Origin: Acidobacteriota bacterium
Lineage (GTDB): Bacteria; Acidobacteriota; Terriglobia; Terriglobales; Acidobacteriaceae
Direction: 5' to 3'
Assembly (NCBI GenBank): GCA_018268755.1
Contig: JAFDVW010000005.1
Coordinates: 1 to 52,133 of the forward strand
DNA: 52,133 nucleotides
A model generated the notes under the pieces. That model searched no databases, had not been told where the DNA came from, and saw only the letters and a list, made by a program, of their open reading frames with translations. This document shows, in pieces, positions 1-6,640 of the stretch (positions within the stretch are counted from its first letter, which is position 1; every line of letters starts with the position of its first letter). The position numbers were made by a program, and so were the translations under genes.

Positions 1-20
1 CGCAGAGAACGCCGAGAAGA

Positions 21-136
21 TTCCTGAAAATCTTTCACCACAGAGGGCACAGGGTTCCACAAAGGACTGTTCTGGGGACTTTTAGTTTTTTCTTCGTAGG
101 TTACTCCGTGCTCTCTGTGTCCTCTGTGGTTCAAAG
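21..136 (-). repeat. Intergenic repeat A, copy 1 (about 116 bases)
   Basis: Read on the minus strand this block matches 969-1085 almost throughout. Both begin CTTTGAACCACAGAGG, share GAGTAACC and AAGAAAAA in the middle, and close with CTCTGTGGTGA then GATTTTCA. The ends of one copy are inverted relative to each other (CCACAGAGG against CCTCTGTGG), so a copy can fold into a long imperfect hairpin. There is no ORF of its own. It lies past the 3' end of tmk and looks like a small non-autonomous mobile or structural repeat. Confidence 0.75.
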
Positions 137-219
137 TTTTGCAAAAATCTGCAAGCGCAGAATTCGCGGAGAATCCGCAGAGTTGCCGAGGACAACCAAA
201 ACAACCACCGGCGATGACT

Positions 220-894
220 TCACTTGGCCAGCTTCAGTTTTTTGCGCACCAGCTCCACGATCTTGGCGTGGGTCTGGGCACGCGTGCCCCGGGCGTTCAC
301 CACCACCACGCGCTGCGGCTCGCGCTCTGCAATGGCCAGAAAAGCGTGGCGCACCCGGCTGAAAAACGCCCGGCTCTCCTGCTCAAAGCGGTTCTCGTCG
401 CTCTTGCCCCGGCTGCTATGGCGGGTCTTGTTGCGGCGGCGGGCGCGTTCCACGCTGGCCGCAACATCGGAGTCCATCAGGATGGTCAAGTCGGGCCGCA
501 AGCCGCCACACAGAATGTCATGCAGTTGCAGAACAGGATCGCTGCCCAGTTTGCGCCCTCCGCCCTGATAGGCCTCGGTCGAATCGGTGAAGCGGTCGCA
601 GAGCACGATTTTGCCTTCGTGCAGCGCCGGCTGGATCACTTCCTTGATGTGCTGGGCGCGGGAGGCAAACATCAGCGCCAGTTCGGCCTGGGAAGAAAGC
701 CCCGCCGTGCCGCTGTCCAGCAGCACATGGCGAATTTTTTCCCCGGTCGTGGTCCCGCCCGGCTCGCGCGTGGTGACCACCGAGCAGCCGCCGGCGCGCA
801 GCACTTTGGCAAGCTTCTCCAGTTGCGTACTCTTGCCGCTGCCGTCGAGGCCTTCGAAGGTAATGAACTTTCCGCGCTGGGCGTGCGCTGACAC
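220..894 (-). CDS. tmk: Thymidylate kinase
   Basis: Phosphorylates dTMP to dTDP with ATP, in cytoplasmic dTTP synthesis. The 224-residue length is normal for a bacterial TMK with a short C-terminal tail. The P-loop GLDGSGKST lies at residues 15-23, followed by the TREPGGT motif and the DRF motif in VLCDRFTDST. The lid region has NRFEQE and then FFSRVR, as in the bacterial family. The start is GTG at 894; no better ATG precedes the P-loop. The gene stands alone on the minus strand, with repeat A copies on both sides in opposite orientation. No operon partner is visible in the window. The assignment is firm. Confidence 0.96.
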   Translation of the reverse strand: MSAHAQRGKFITFEGLDGSGKSTQLEKLAKVLRAGGCSVVTTREPGGTTTGEKIRHVLLDSGTAGLSSQAELALMFASRAQHIKEVIQPALHEGKIVLCDRFTDSTEAYQGGGRKLGSDPVLQLHDILCGGLRPDLTILMDSDVAASVERARRRNKTRHSSRGKSDENRFEQESRAFFSRVRHAFLAIAEREPQRVVVVNARGTRAQTHAKIVELVRKKLKLAK

Positions 895-968
895 GCAAAA
901 ATCATAACAGAGCTACGTATTGTCGAGCTGTGGTCTCAGTGAATCCTGTGCTCTCAGACTTACAAAAT

Positions 969-1085
969 CTTTGAACCACAGAGGGCACAGAGATCACAGA
1001 GTAACCCACAAAGAAAAACCCAAAAATCGTTGGGAAAACCCTCCGTGGAACTCTGCGTCCTCTGTGGTGAGAGATTTTCAAGGAT
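969..1085 (+). repeat. Intergenic repeat A, copy 2
   Basis: Plus-strand copy of the element at 21-136, again with inverted ends (AACCACAGAGG near 974, CCTCTGTGGT near 1059-1068). The copies differ by scattered substitutions and small indels, mainly in the central part, so they are related but not recent identical duplicates. It fills most of the 295-base gap between the tmk start and the M61 peptidase gene. The rest of that gap holds only the putative promoter and leader of the peptidase gene. Confidence 0.75.
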
Positions 1086-1109
1086 ATTCACTATTCACTA
1101 TACCGCGCC

Positions 1110-1181
1110 GTGACGCTCCCCGCCGCGCACTGGTAAGATGAATCCCTTCCCGGCCCTCGTATTTTCTTTTGCTTTAAGGAG
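1110..1181 (+). promoter_or_regulatory. Possible promoter and Shine-Dalgarno of the M61 peptidase gene
   Basis: GTGACG at 1110-1115 and TAAGAT at 1134-1139 are 18 bases apart, an acceptable -35/-10 pair. AAGGAG at 1176-1181 lies 8 bases before the ATG at 1190 and fixes that start. The ribosome binding site is convincing; the promoter is a guess from motif similarity. Confidence 0.35.
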
Positions 1182-1189
1182 CCTTTGTA

Positions 1190-3103
1190 ATGAACGCACG
1201 GTCACGGTTGGTGTTTTCCCTTTTGCTCGCCACCACTCTCATGGCATCGCCGTCTTTTGCCGCCGACAAAAAATCCGCGGGCAAGTCTCCCGCCAAGGCT
1301 GCGCCACCCACTATCACGGTCGCGGTCGATGCCACGCAAGCGCCGCGCAAGATCTTTCACGCCAAGATGACCATTCCGGCCACGCCCGGCACGCTGACGC
1401 TGTATTACCCGGAATGGCTTCCCGGGGAACACGGCCCCACCGGCCCGGTGCAGGACTTGGCCGGCCTCAAGTTCACCGGCAACGGACAAGAGTTAAAGTG
1501 GCGGCGCGACCTGCTGGATGGCTGGACGTTTCATGTGGAAGTGCCGGCCGGCGTGACCAGCGTGCAGGCCGCGCTGGACTTCATTTCTCCGGCCGGCTCC
1601 GGTGGCGGACCTTACACCGGGGGCGCCTCGGCCACGGAAAAGCTCACCATCCTGAGCTGGAACACCGTGCTTCTCTATCCCTCGGGTTACACCTCGGATG
1701 AAATCAAGTTCCAGGCAAACCTGCAGCTGCCCGCGGGCTGGAAGTTCGCCACTTCGCTGCCCGTGGAATCTGCGTCCGGCACAGAGGTGCGTTTCAAGCC
1801 GACTTCGTTGACCCTGCTGGTGGATTCGCCGATTCTTTCCGGGGAATTTCTGCGGGTCGTTCCGCTGGCGGAAAATCCGCATCAGGAATTGGACATCGCC
1901 GCCGACAGTGCCAGCGCGCTCGATATTCCGCAGGAAGTCCTGGACCACTATCCTCTCCTCGCCGAGCAGGCCTTCAAACTTTTTGACGCGCGACATTTCG
2001 GCGTCTATCACTTTCTTTACACTCTCAGCGATCACGTCGCGCACTTCGGCCTGGAGCACCATGAGTCGGATGACAGCCGTGTGGATGAACGCGGCATGGT
2101 GGATCCCGACATCCGCCTGTTAGTGGCCGGTCTGCTTCCCCACGAGTATGTCCACTCCTGGAACGGCAAGTACCGTCGCCCCGCCGATCTGGCTACGCCT
2201 GACTACCAGAAACCGATGCAGACCGATCTACTGTGGGTCTATGAAGGGCTCACCTCGTATCTGGGAGATGTGCTGACGGGCCGCAGCGGCATACGCACTC
2301 CCGAGCAATCCCGTGACGACCTGGCCCTGATTGCCGCCGACCTCGACCATCGCTCCGGCCGGGCCTGGCGCAACCTGCAGGACACCGCCGACGGCGTACC
2401 CTCCATGCAAGGCGCGCCCAAGGCATGGGAATCCTGGCGGCGGACCCTCGACTACTACGACGAAGATGTCCTCAACTGGCTGTGGGTGGACACTCTGATC
2501 CGGCAGCAGACGCAGGGACAGAAATCCATCGACGACTTCTGCCGGATTTTTCATGGCGGGCCGGGCGGCAAGCCCGAGCTGAAGACCTACACCTTCGAGG
2601 ATGTGGTGCAGACGCTGAATCAGGTCGCCCCCTACGACTGGCGGAAATTCTGGAGCGAGCGCTTGACCGGTCATGGCCCCGGCGCGCCCCTCACCGGCAT
2701 TGAGAACAGCGGCTGGAAACTGGTCTATGACGAGAATCGCTCCGAGCAGATGCAGGCCACCGAAGGCGCGCGCCACTCCATCAATGCAATGTATTCCGTG
2801 GGGCTTGCCTTGCGGGACGATGGGACCGTCGCCGACACAATCGAAGGCATGCTGGCCGCAAAAGCCGGCATAGGGCCGGGAATGAAGATCATCGCGGTCA
2901 ACGGCCGCCGCTTTACCGGCCGCGTCTTTCGCGATGCGCTGAAAAGCGGGAAGTCCAGTGCGGACCCTCTGGAACTGATCGTCCAGAATACCGACTACTT
3001 CCGCACCTTCCGACTCGACTACCACGGCGGCGAGAAATATCCCCACCTGGTGCGCGACGAATCCAAACCTGACATGCTCAGCGACATCCTGAAGGCGCGC
3101 TGA
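1190..3103 (+). CDS. Secreted M61-family metallopeptidase with PDZ domain
   Basis: Predicted exported zinc aminopeptidase of the M61 (glycyl aminopeptidase) family. Residues 1-25 form a signal peptide (MNARSR, hydrophobic core, cleavage near SFAADKK). An N-terminal beta domain precedes the catalytic domain. The zinc motif is HEYVH at 318-322, with the third ligand probably Glu352 in VYEGLTSYLGD. The C-terminal part (about 500-600) resembles a PDZ domain, with GIGPGMKIIAVNGRRF as its loop and strand. The length of 637 residues suits the family. A strong AAGGAG precedes the ATG, and the gene ends at a clear hairpin terminator, so it is probably transcribed alone. The substrate is unknown; peptide scavenging or periplasmic protein turnover is likely. 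Confidence 0.9.
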   Translation: MNARSRLVFSLLLATTLMASPSFAADKKSAGKSPAKAAPPTITVAVDATQAPRKIFHAKMTIPATPGTLTLYYPEWLPGEHGPTGPVQDLAGLKFTGNGQELKWRRDLLDGWTFHVEVPAGVTSVQAALDFISPAGSGGGPYTGGASATEKLTILSWNTVLLYPSGYTSDEIKFQANLQLPAGWKFATSLPVESASGTEVRFKPTSLTLLVDSPILSGEFLRVVPLAENPHQELDIAADSASALDIPQEVLDHYPLLAEQAFKLFDARHFGVYHFLYTLSDHVAHFGLEHHESDDSRVDERGMVDPDIRLLVAGLLPHEYVHSWNGKYRRPADLATPDYQKPMQTDLLWVYEGLTSYLGDVLTGRSGIRTPEQSRDDLALIAADLDHRSGRAWRNLQDTADGVPSMQGAPKAWESWRRTLDYYDEDVLNWLWVDTLIRQQTQGQKSIDDFCRIFHGGPGGKPELKTYTFEDVVQTLNQVAPYDWRKFWSERLTGHGPGAPLTGIENSGWKLVYDENRSEQMQATEGARHSINAMYSVGLALRDDGTVADTIEGMLAAKAGIGPGMKIIAVNGRRFTGRVFRDALKSGKSSADPLELIVQNTDYFRTFRLDYHGGEKYPHLVRDESKPDMLSDILKAR

Positions 3104-3126
3104 AGGAAACTGACGGCAAAACAGAA

Positions 3127-3155
3127 AGAGCAGGGCCGAGGCCCTGCTCTTTTTT
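3127..3155 (+). terminator. Intrinsic terminator after the M61 gene
   Basis: AGAGCAGGGCC at 3127-3137 pairs perfectly with GGCCCTGCTCT at 3140-3150, with a two-base GA turn, followed by five T. This is a textbook rho-independent terminator. It also sits just beyond the stop of the convergent zinc-ribbon gene (3177), and the A-rich left side could let it serve that gene too. Confidence 0.9.
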
Positions 3156-3176
3156 ACTTGCTGATCTTTCCCAAAA

Positions 3177-3542
3177 CTAGAATTCGAAGTACCCGGCGTT
3201 GCCCTGACGCGTAGCGCCATCGGTGCCGGTGGCGGGCAAGGCGTTGACTACACCGTTCAAAGCCTCCCAGGCCGCCTGATTCAGGGAGGGATCGGCGCCC
3301 ACCAGATCGCGAATCATCTGCCAGGCGGCAATATTCAGCGCGCCTTCCGGGGGAGGGCCCATGGCCAGGGAAACCGAGCATTGGGGACAAAAACTGATGC
3401 GCTGCGCCGAAGACTTCTGCCTCGGACGTACTCCCACGGTCTGCGCGAACAGATAAACCGCCACCGACTTCTGACCGGACTGAATCTCCCGATTACACCG
3501 AAGGCAGAAAGTATTCTCCAAGAGTCCCTCGCTTGCGGCCAC
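3177..3542 (-). CDS. Small zinc-ribbon-like protein of unknown function
   Basis: A 121-residue soluble protein with no signal peptide or membrane segment. Two cysteine pairs, CLRC at residues 13-16 and CPQC about 35 residues later, are spaced as in a treble-clef or zinc-ribbon fold, so a structural zinc is likely. The second half is a short helical segment (AAWQMIRDLVGADPSLNQAAWEAL) with no family I recognise. The start is GTG at 3542. It is convergent with the M61 gene and divergent from the FKBP gene. The reading frame and paired cysteines support a real gene; its role is not known. Confidence 0.65.
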   Translation of the reverse strand: MAASEGLLENTFCLRCNREIQSGQKSVAVYLFAQTVGVRPRQKSSAQRISFCPQCSVSLAMGPPPEGALNIAAWQMIRDLVGADPSLNQAAWEALNGVVNALPATGTDGATRQGNAGYFEF

Positions 3543-3691
3543 GTTTCACACAGCATAGTGGCTTCCCCCAACGGGTGTGGGCAAGTATACAGAAAGATTC
3601 CTGAACTTGCAGTTGACCATGAACCGGTTCTTGTGCAAATGCGCAGGTTTTTTCGCGCGCCCTCCGTTTGCTGATCCTGGGAGAGCAATGG

Positions 3692-3697
3692 GACAAT
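3692..3697 (+). promoter_or_regulatory. Candidate -10 element of the FKBP gene
   Basis: GACAAT ends 7 bases before the ATG at 3705, with TTGCTG at 3668-3673 as a weak -35 at an 18-base spacing. There is no usable ribosome binding site between them. If real, transcription would start at or next to the ATG and the mRNA would be leaderless. Confidence 0.3.
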
Positions 3698-3704
3698 AGC
3701 AGCC

Positions 3705-4556
3705 ATGCTTAAACTCTTTCGCGCAGCGGTACCTTTGTTCGCGGCCGGGGCAATGTTGCTGGGGAGCGTAGCTTCCCGGGCGCAACAAACGCCCGCGGCA
3801 AAACCTTCCACCACAAAAAAGCCGGCCACCACGGCCAAACCTCGCACCGGCACGGCGGCGAAAACCGCACCCGCGCCCCTCACCACCACCAAAGACAAGT
3901 TCAGCTATGCTCTGGGCATGGGACTGGGGTCCACGCTGCGCCGCCAGTCCGTGGAAGTTGATCCCGCGGTTTTGGTGCGTGGTCTGAAAGACGCGCTGGC
4001 CGGGGGAAAATTGGCCCTGACCGAAGAGGAAGCCCGGGCGGCCGTCATGGAAGTGCAAAACCAGCTCCGCCAGAAAGAAGAAGCTAAGATGAAAGCGGAA
4101 AGCGCAGCCAACCAGAAAGAAGGGGAAGCATTTCTGGCCGCCAATAAGGCGAAAGATGGGGTCGTCACTCTGCCCAGCGGCCTGCAATACAAGGTCCTGC
4201 AAGCCGGCAGCGGGCCCAAGCCGGCCGCCACCGACTCGGTGGTGTGCAACTATCGCGGCACCCTCATCAACGGTACCGAGTTCGACAGTTCCTACAAGCG
4301 CGGCGAGCCCGCAACCTTCCCGGTCAACGGGGTCATCAAAGGCTGGACTGAGGCATTGCAGCTGATGCCGGTGGGCTCCAAGTGGCAGCTGTTTGTGCCG
4401 GCCAACCTGGCTTATGGCGAACGCGCTCCCGGCCCGGAGATCGGCCCCAATTCGACCCTGGTTTTTGAAGTCGAGTTGTTGTCCATTGAGGACAAGACCA
4501 AGACGGAAAAGACGCCCGCGCCGGCCACCGAAGTCAAACCGCAAGACAAGCCGTAA
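3705..4556 (+). CDS. Periplasmic FKBP-type peptidyl-prolyl isomerase (Mip/FkpA-like)
   Basis: Predicted exported prolyl isomerase and chaperone. Residues 1-27 are a signal peptide ending near SRAQQ, followed by a low-complexity Lys/Thr/Ala/Pro linker. Residues about 65-150 match the FKBP_N dimerisation domain (KFSYALGMGLGSTLRRQ, then long charged helices). The isomerase domain at about 160-265 has VVCNYRGTLINGTEFDSSY, the FPVNGVIKGWTEAL loop, PANLAYGER and FEVELLSIE, all typical of active FKBPs. The tail is Lys/Pro/Thr-rich. At 283 residues it is slightly longer than FkpA. The zinc finger gene starts 38 bases downstream on the same strand, but a shared transcript is not proven. Confidence 0.92.
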   Translation: MLKLFRAAVPLFAAGAMLLGSVASRAQQTPAAKPSTTKKPATTAKPRTGTAAKTAPAPLTTTKDKFSYALGMGLGSTLRRQSVEVDPAVLVRGLKDALAGGKLALTEEEARAAVMEVQNQLRQKEEAKMKAESAANQKEGEAFLAANKAKDGVVTLPSGLQYKVLQAGSGPKPAATDSVVCNYRGTLINGTEFDSSYKRGEPATFPVNGVIKGWTEALQLMPVGSKWQLFVPANLAYGERAPGPEIGPNSTLVFEVELLSIEDKTKTEKTPAPATEVKPQDKP

Positions 4557-4594
4557 GGCAAGCGCCGGCAAACGCCGCATAAACCGGAGGACCC

Positions 4595-4867
4595 ATGGCA
4601 AAGAAATGCACGCATCTGGACCAGATTAAGTTCAAGCAAACCAACAAACACGTCTGCGAAGACTGCGTGAAAATCGGCGACACATGGGTCCACCTGCGCA
4701 TGTGCCTGATCTGCGGGCATGTGGGCTGTTGCGACTCTTCCAAGAACAAGCACGCCACCAAACACTTTCACGCCACCCAGCATCCCCTCATGCGCTCCAT
4801 CGAGCCCGGCGAGAGCTGGATCTGGTGCTATGTGGATGAGATCGAAGCGGGTGAGTTTCCCCAGTAG
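4595..4867 (+). CDS. UBP-type zinc finger protein
   Basis: A 90-residue protein that is almost entirely a UBP-type (ubiquitin C-terminal-hydrolase-like) zinc finger. Visible ligands are C5 and H7 in CTH, C20 and C23 in CEDC, CLICGHVGCC, and a His-rich segment (HATKHFHATQH). The terminal SWIWCYVDE matches the last strand of the family. In eukaryotes the domain binds the free C-terminus of ubiquitin. Bacterial single-domain versions are known, but their ligand is not established. A GGAGG (4587-4591) precedes the ATG. It follows the FKBP gene by 38 bases. The family call is firm; a function cannot be stated. Confidence 0.9.
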   Translation: MAKKCTHLDQIKFKQTNKHVCEDCVKIGDTWVHLRMCLICGHVGCCDSSKNKHATKHFHATQHPLMRSIEPGESWIWCYVDEIEAGEFPQ

Positions 4868-4933
4868 CTTCGGCCGGTTCAGGAACCAAGTTCATCTCTA
4901 GCAAGAAGCAGCGGCATCGGGCACTCTTCTAGA

Positions 4934-5791
4934 ATGAAGGCGGGAAATCCTCGTTTATCGGAAGAATCAGCACCCGGAGAGAGTCCTCTCACCCGCTTCC
5001 ATCCTTCCCACATTCATAAAGTGCGCGCCTGCCAACAGGTGGCCGCGGTTTGTTATCGTGTGGGCCGGCGGGGCATAGAATTTCTTTTGGTGCAGACTCG
5101 CGGCGGGCACTGGACTTTTCCCAAAGGCGGCGTGGAACCCGGCCTGACCCACGCTCAGACCGCAGCCCTGGAGGCCTACGAGGAAGCCGGCGTCCATGGG
5201 CGCATGGAGGAGGCCGCCTTCGCGCAATACACGCGCCGCCCCCGCGGCGGCAAACGTAATGGGCGCGAGGCTGGACTTCGCGTGCATGCCCACCTCTGTC
5301 AGGTGCTTCGGCTGGGACCGCCCCAGGAGTCCCGCCGCAGACGCACCTGGTTTTCTCCAGAAAAAGCAAAAGCGCGCCTATGCGAGGGGCGCACTTCGCA
5401 CGATGGAGCAGAATTTGCGCGGGTCGTGGACACTGCCGTGGCTCGTATTCAGCAGGCGCACCGGGCCCTACGTCAACAGATGGTGCTTCCCGCGCCCGGG
5501 CCCTGGGCTCGCGACCCCTTGCAGTGCGTGCGCTTGGAGGGCGGGGCAGCCCGCCTGGCTTATGGCCAGGTGATAGAAGCCTCTTTCTTGCACTATGTGC
5601 GCACGGAAAGCCTGGAAGCCGCGCTCGCACCCGCCACCGGAGAAGAAACCGGCTGGACTGGGCAGACTTCCCGAACTTTACGCCGGCTGGCGGCGGCCTC
5701 CTCAGCCGCCAAAGTCATTGCCATTGACGAAGCCCGTTTTGGGGCTGGTTCTAAGCCGGTCACCGCCGCGAATAAGCCACCGCGCCCCTGA
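4934..5791 (+). CDS. Nudix hydrolase with C-terminal extension
   Basis: Residues about 33-165 form a Nudix domain that hydrolyses nucleoside diphosphates linked to another group. The core is WTFPKGGVEP followed by AALEAYEEAGV, closest to the diphosphoinositol/diadenosine polyphosphate hydrolase type (PKGGVEPG). In the Nudix box the usual first Glu is Leu and the usual Arg of REUxEE is Leu, while the three catalytic-helix Glu residues remain, so activity is plausible. Residues about 165-285 are an extension I do not recognise, containing AFARVVDTAVARIQQAH. ATG 4934 has TCTAGA directly before it and no Shine-Dalgarno; GTG 5021, just before the domain, is an alternative start. Confidence 0.85.
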   Translation: MKAGNPRLSEESAPGESPLTRFHPSHIHKVRACQQVAAVCYRVGRRGIEFLLVQTRGGHWTFPKGGVEPGLTHAQTAALEAYEEAGVHGRMEEAAFAQYTRRPRGGKRNGREAGLRVHAHLCQVLRLGPPQESRRRRTWFSPEKAKARLCEGRTSHDGAEFARVVDTAVARIQQAHRALRQQMVLPAPGPWARDPLQCVRLEGGAARLAYGQVIEASFLHYVRTESLEAALAPATGEETGWTGQTSRTLRRLAAASSAAKVIAIDEARFGAGSKPVTAANKPPRP

Positions 5792-5888
5792 AACTCGTCC
5801 TAACCAACTCTCTTTCAGCGATTTGGAATGAGGTTCCCGCCCCTCGCGGCGCACCAAAGTAACATTGACCTCACCCTCGGACTTTGCC

Positions 5889-6368
5889 ATGCTGCGCCTC
5901 ATGCCTTCACGCAGGCCGAAGACGTCCCGGGGGAGCCGCCCGCCGCGCATTCGTGTGCCGAACCGCGAGAAGGCGCTCTTCGTCGTGGACAATAAGAGGT
6001 TTGTTGGGGTGCTGCAGCGTTTGTCCCTGACCGGAGGCTCGGCCGTGCTCGCCAAAGGTCCCATTCCTCCCGGAACCCACGCGGAGATGAACCTGAACAC
6101 GGTTTTTGGCAAAGTGACCGCACAAATCGAATTTCTGCATACTGGGGCGGACGGCATGCCACTGGCCCAGGCCTTCCACTTCATTGCCATGGATGAAACC
6201 AGCAGCGACCGTTTCAGCGAGTCGGTGCGGCAGATGGAGGAGGCCGGCTTCAGCGATGCCGCCCCTAAACACGCGGCATTCGGCGACGTGGCTTCGCGCA
6301 CCGTGGGCCGGCTGTGGGACAACATCCGCCAACTCGCCGATGCTGTCACTACGGGACGACGCAATTGA
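5889..6368 (+). CDS. PilZ-like domain protein
   Basis: A soluble protein of 159 residues from ATG 5889; a TTG eight codons upstream (5865) is also open. A basic start (RRPKTSRGSRPPRIRVPNR) leads into a beta-rich stretch with LSLTGGSAVL, which sits where PilZ proteins have D/NxSxxG, followed by the typical PPGTHAEMNL strand turn. The first PilZ arginine cluster is recognisable, but the second motif is degenerate, so c-di-GMP binding is uncertain. The C-terminal third is helical and not recognised. The gene is 97 bases after the Nudix gene on the same strand. The call rests on pattern similarity alone. Confidence 0.55.
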   Translation: MLRLMPSRRPKTSRGSRPPRIRVPNREKALFVVDNKRFVGVLQRLSLTGGSAVLAKGPIPPGTHAEMNLNTVFGKVTAQIEFLHTGADGMPLAQAFHFIAMDETSSDRFSESVRQMEEAGFSDAAPKHAAFGDVASRTVGRLWDNIRQLADAVTTGRRN

Positions 6369-6640
6369 GCGCCTCTGGCGATTCTGAATTCCGGAATGGA
6401 TTCAGGCCGGTCAATTCCCGCGCCATCTAGAACTCTCTCCTACCCCCTTATGTACTTCCGTGTAATTCCAGGGCCACGTCCTACCGTTATCTATCGGTTA
6501 TCACCTGCCCACCTTAAATTTCACTTAAGGACTCGCACGTTGTCAGTCCCCCCATTCCGTTTCGAGGACAAGTGCGCATGCTTTCTCTGCTCTGTTGTGC
6601 CGGGCCTTTCCCCAAGGGGGGCCCATACCGCAAGTATCGG
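6369..6640 (+). other. Non-coding gap before the beta-helix lipoprotein gene
   Basis: These 272 bases hold no ORF that I can support. The open frame of the downstream gene extends back to 6572 (GTG) and 6578 (ATG), but that stretch would place the lipobox about 45 residues in, so I treat it as leader. No convincing promoter or terminator was seen. CACTTAAGG at about 6522-6530 and a C/G-rich stretch at 6610-6624 are the only notable local features. Confidence 0.3.

Noticed and set aside
139..891. Plus-strand ORF of 250 codons over tmk
   Set aside because: It is the antisense shadow of tmk, which has all TMK motifs; high GC keeps antisense frames open.
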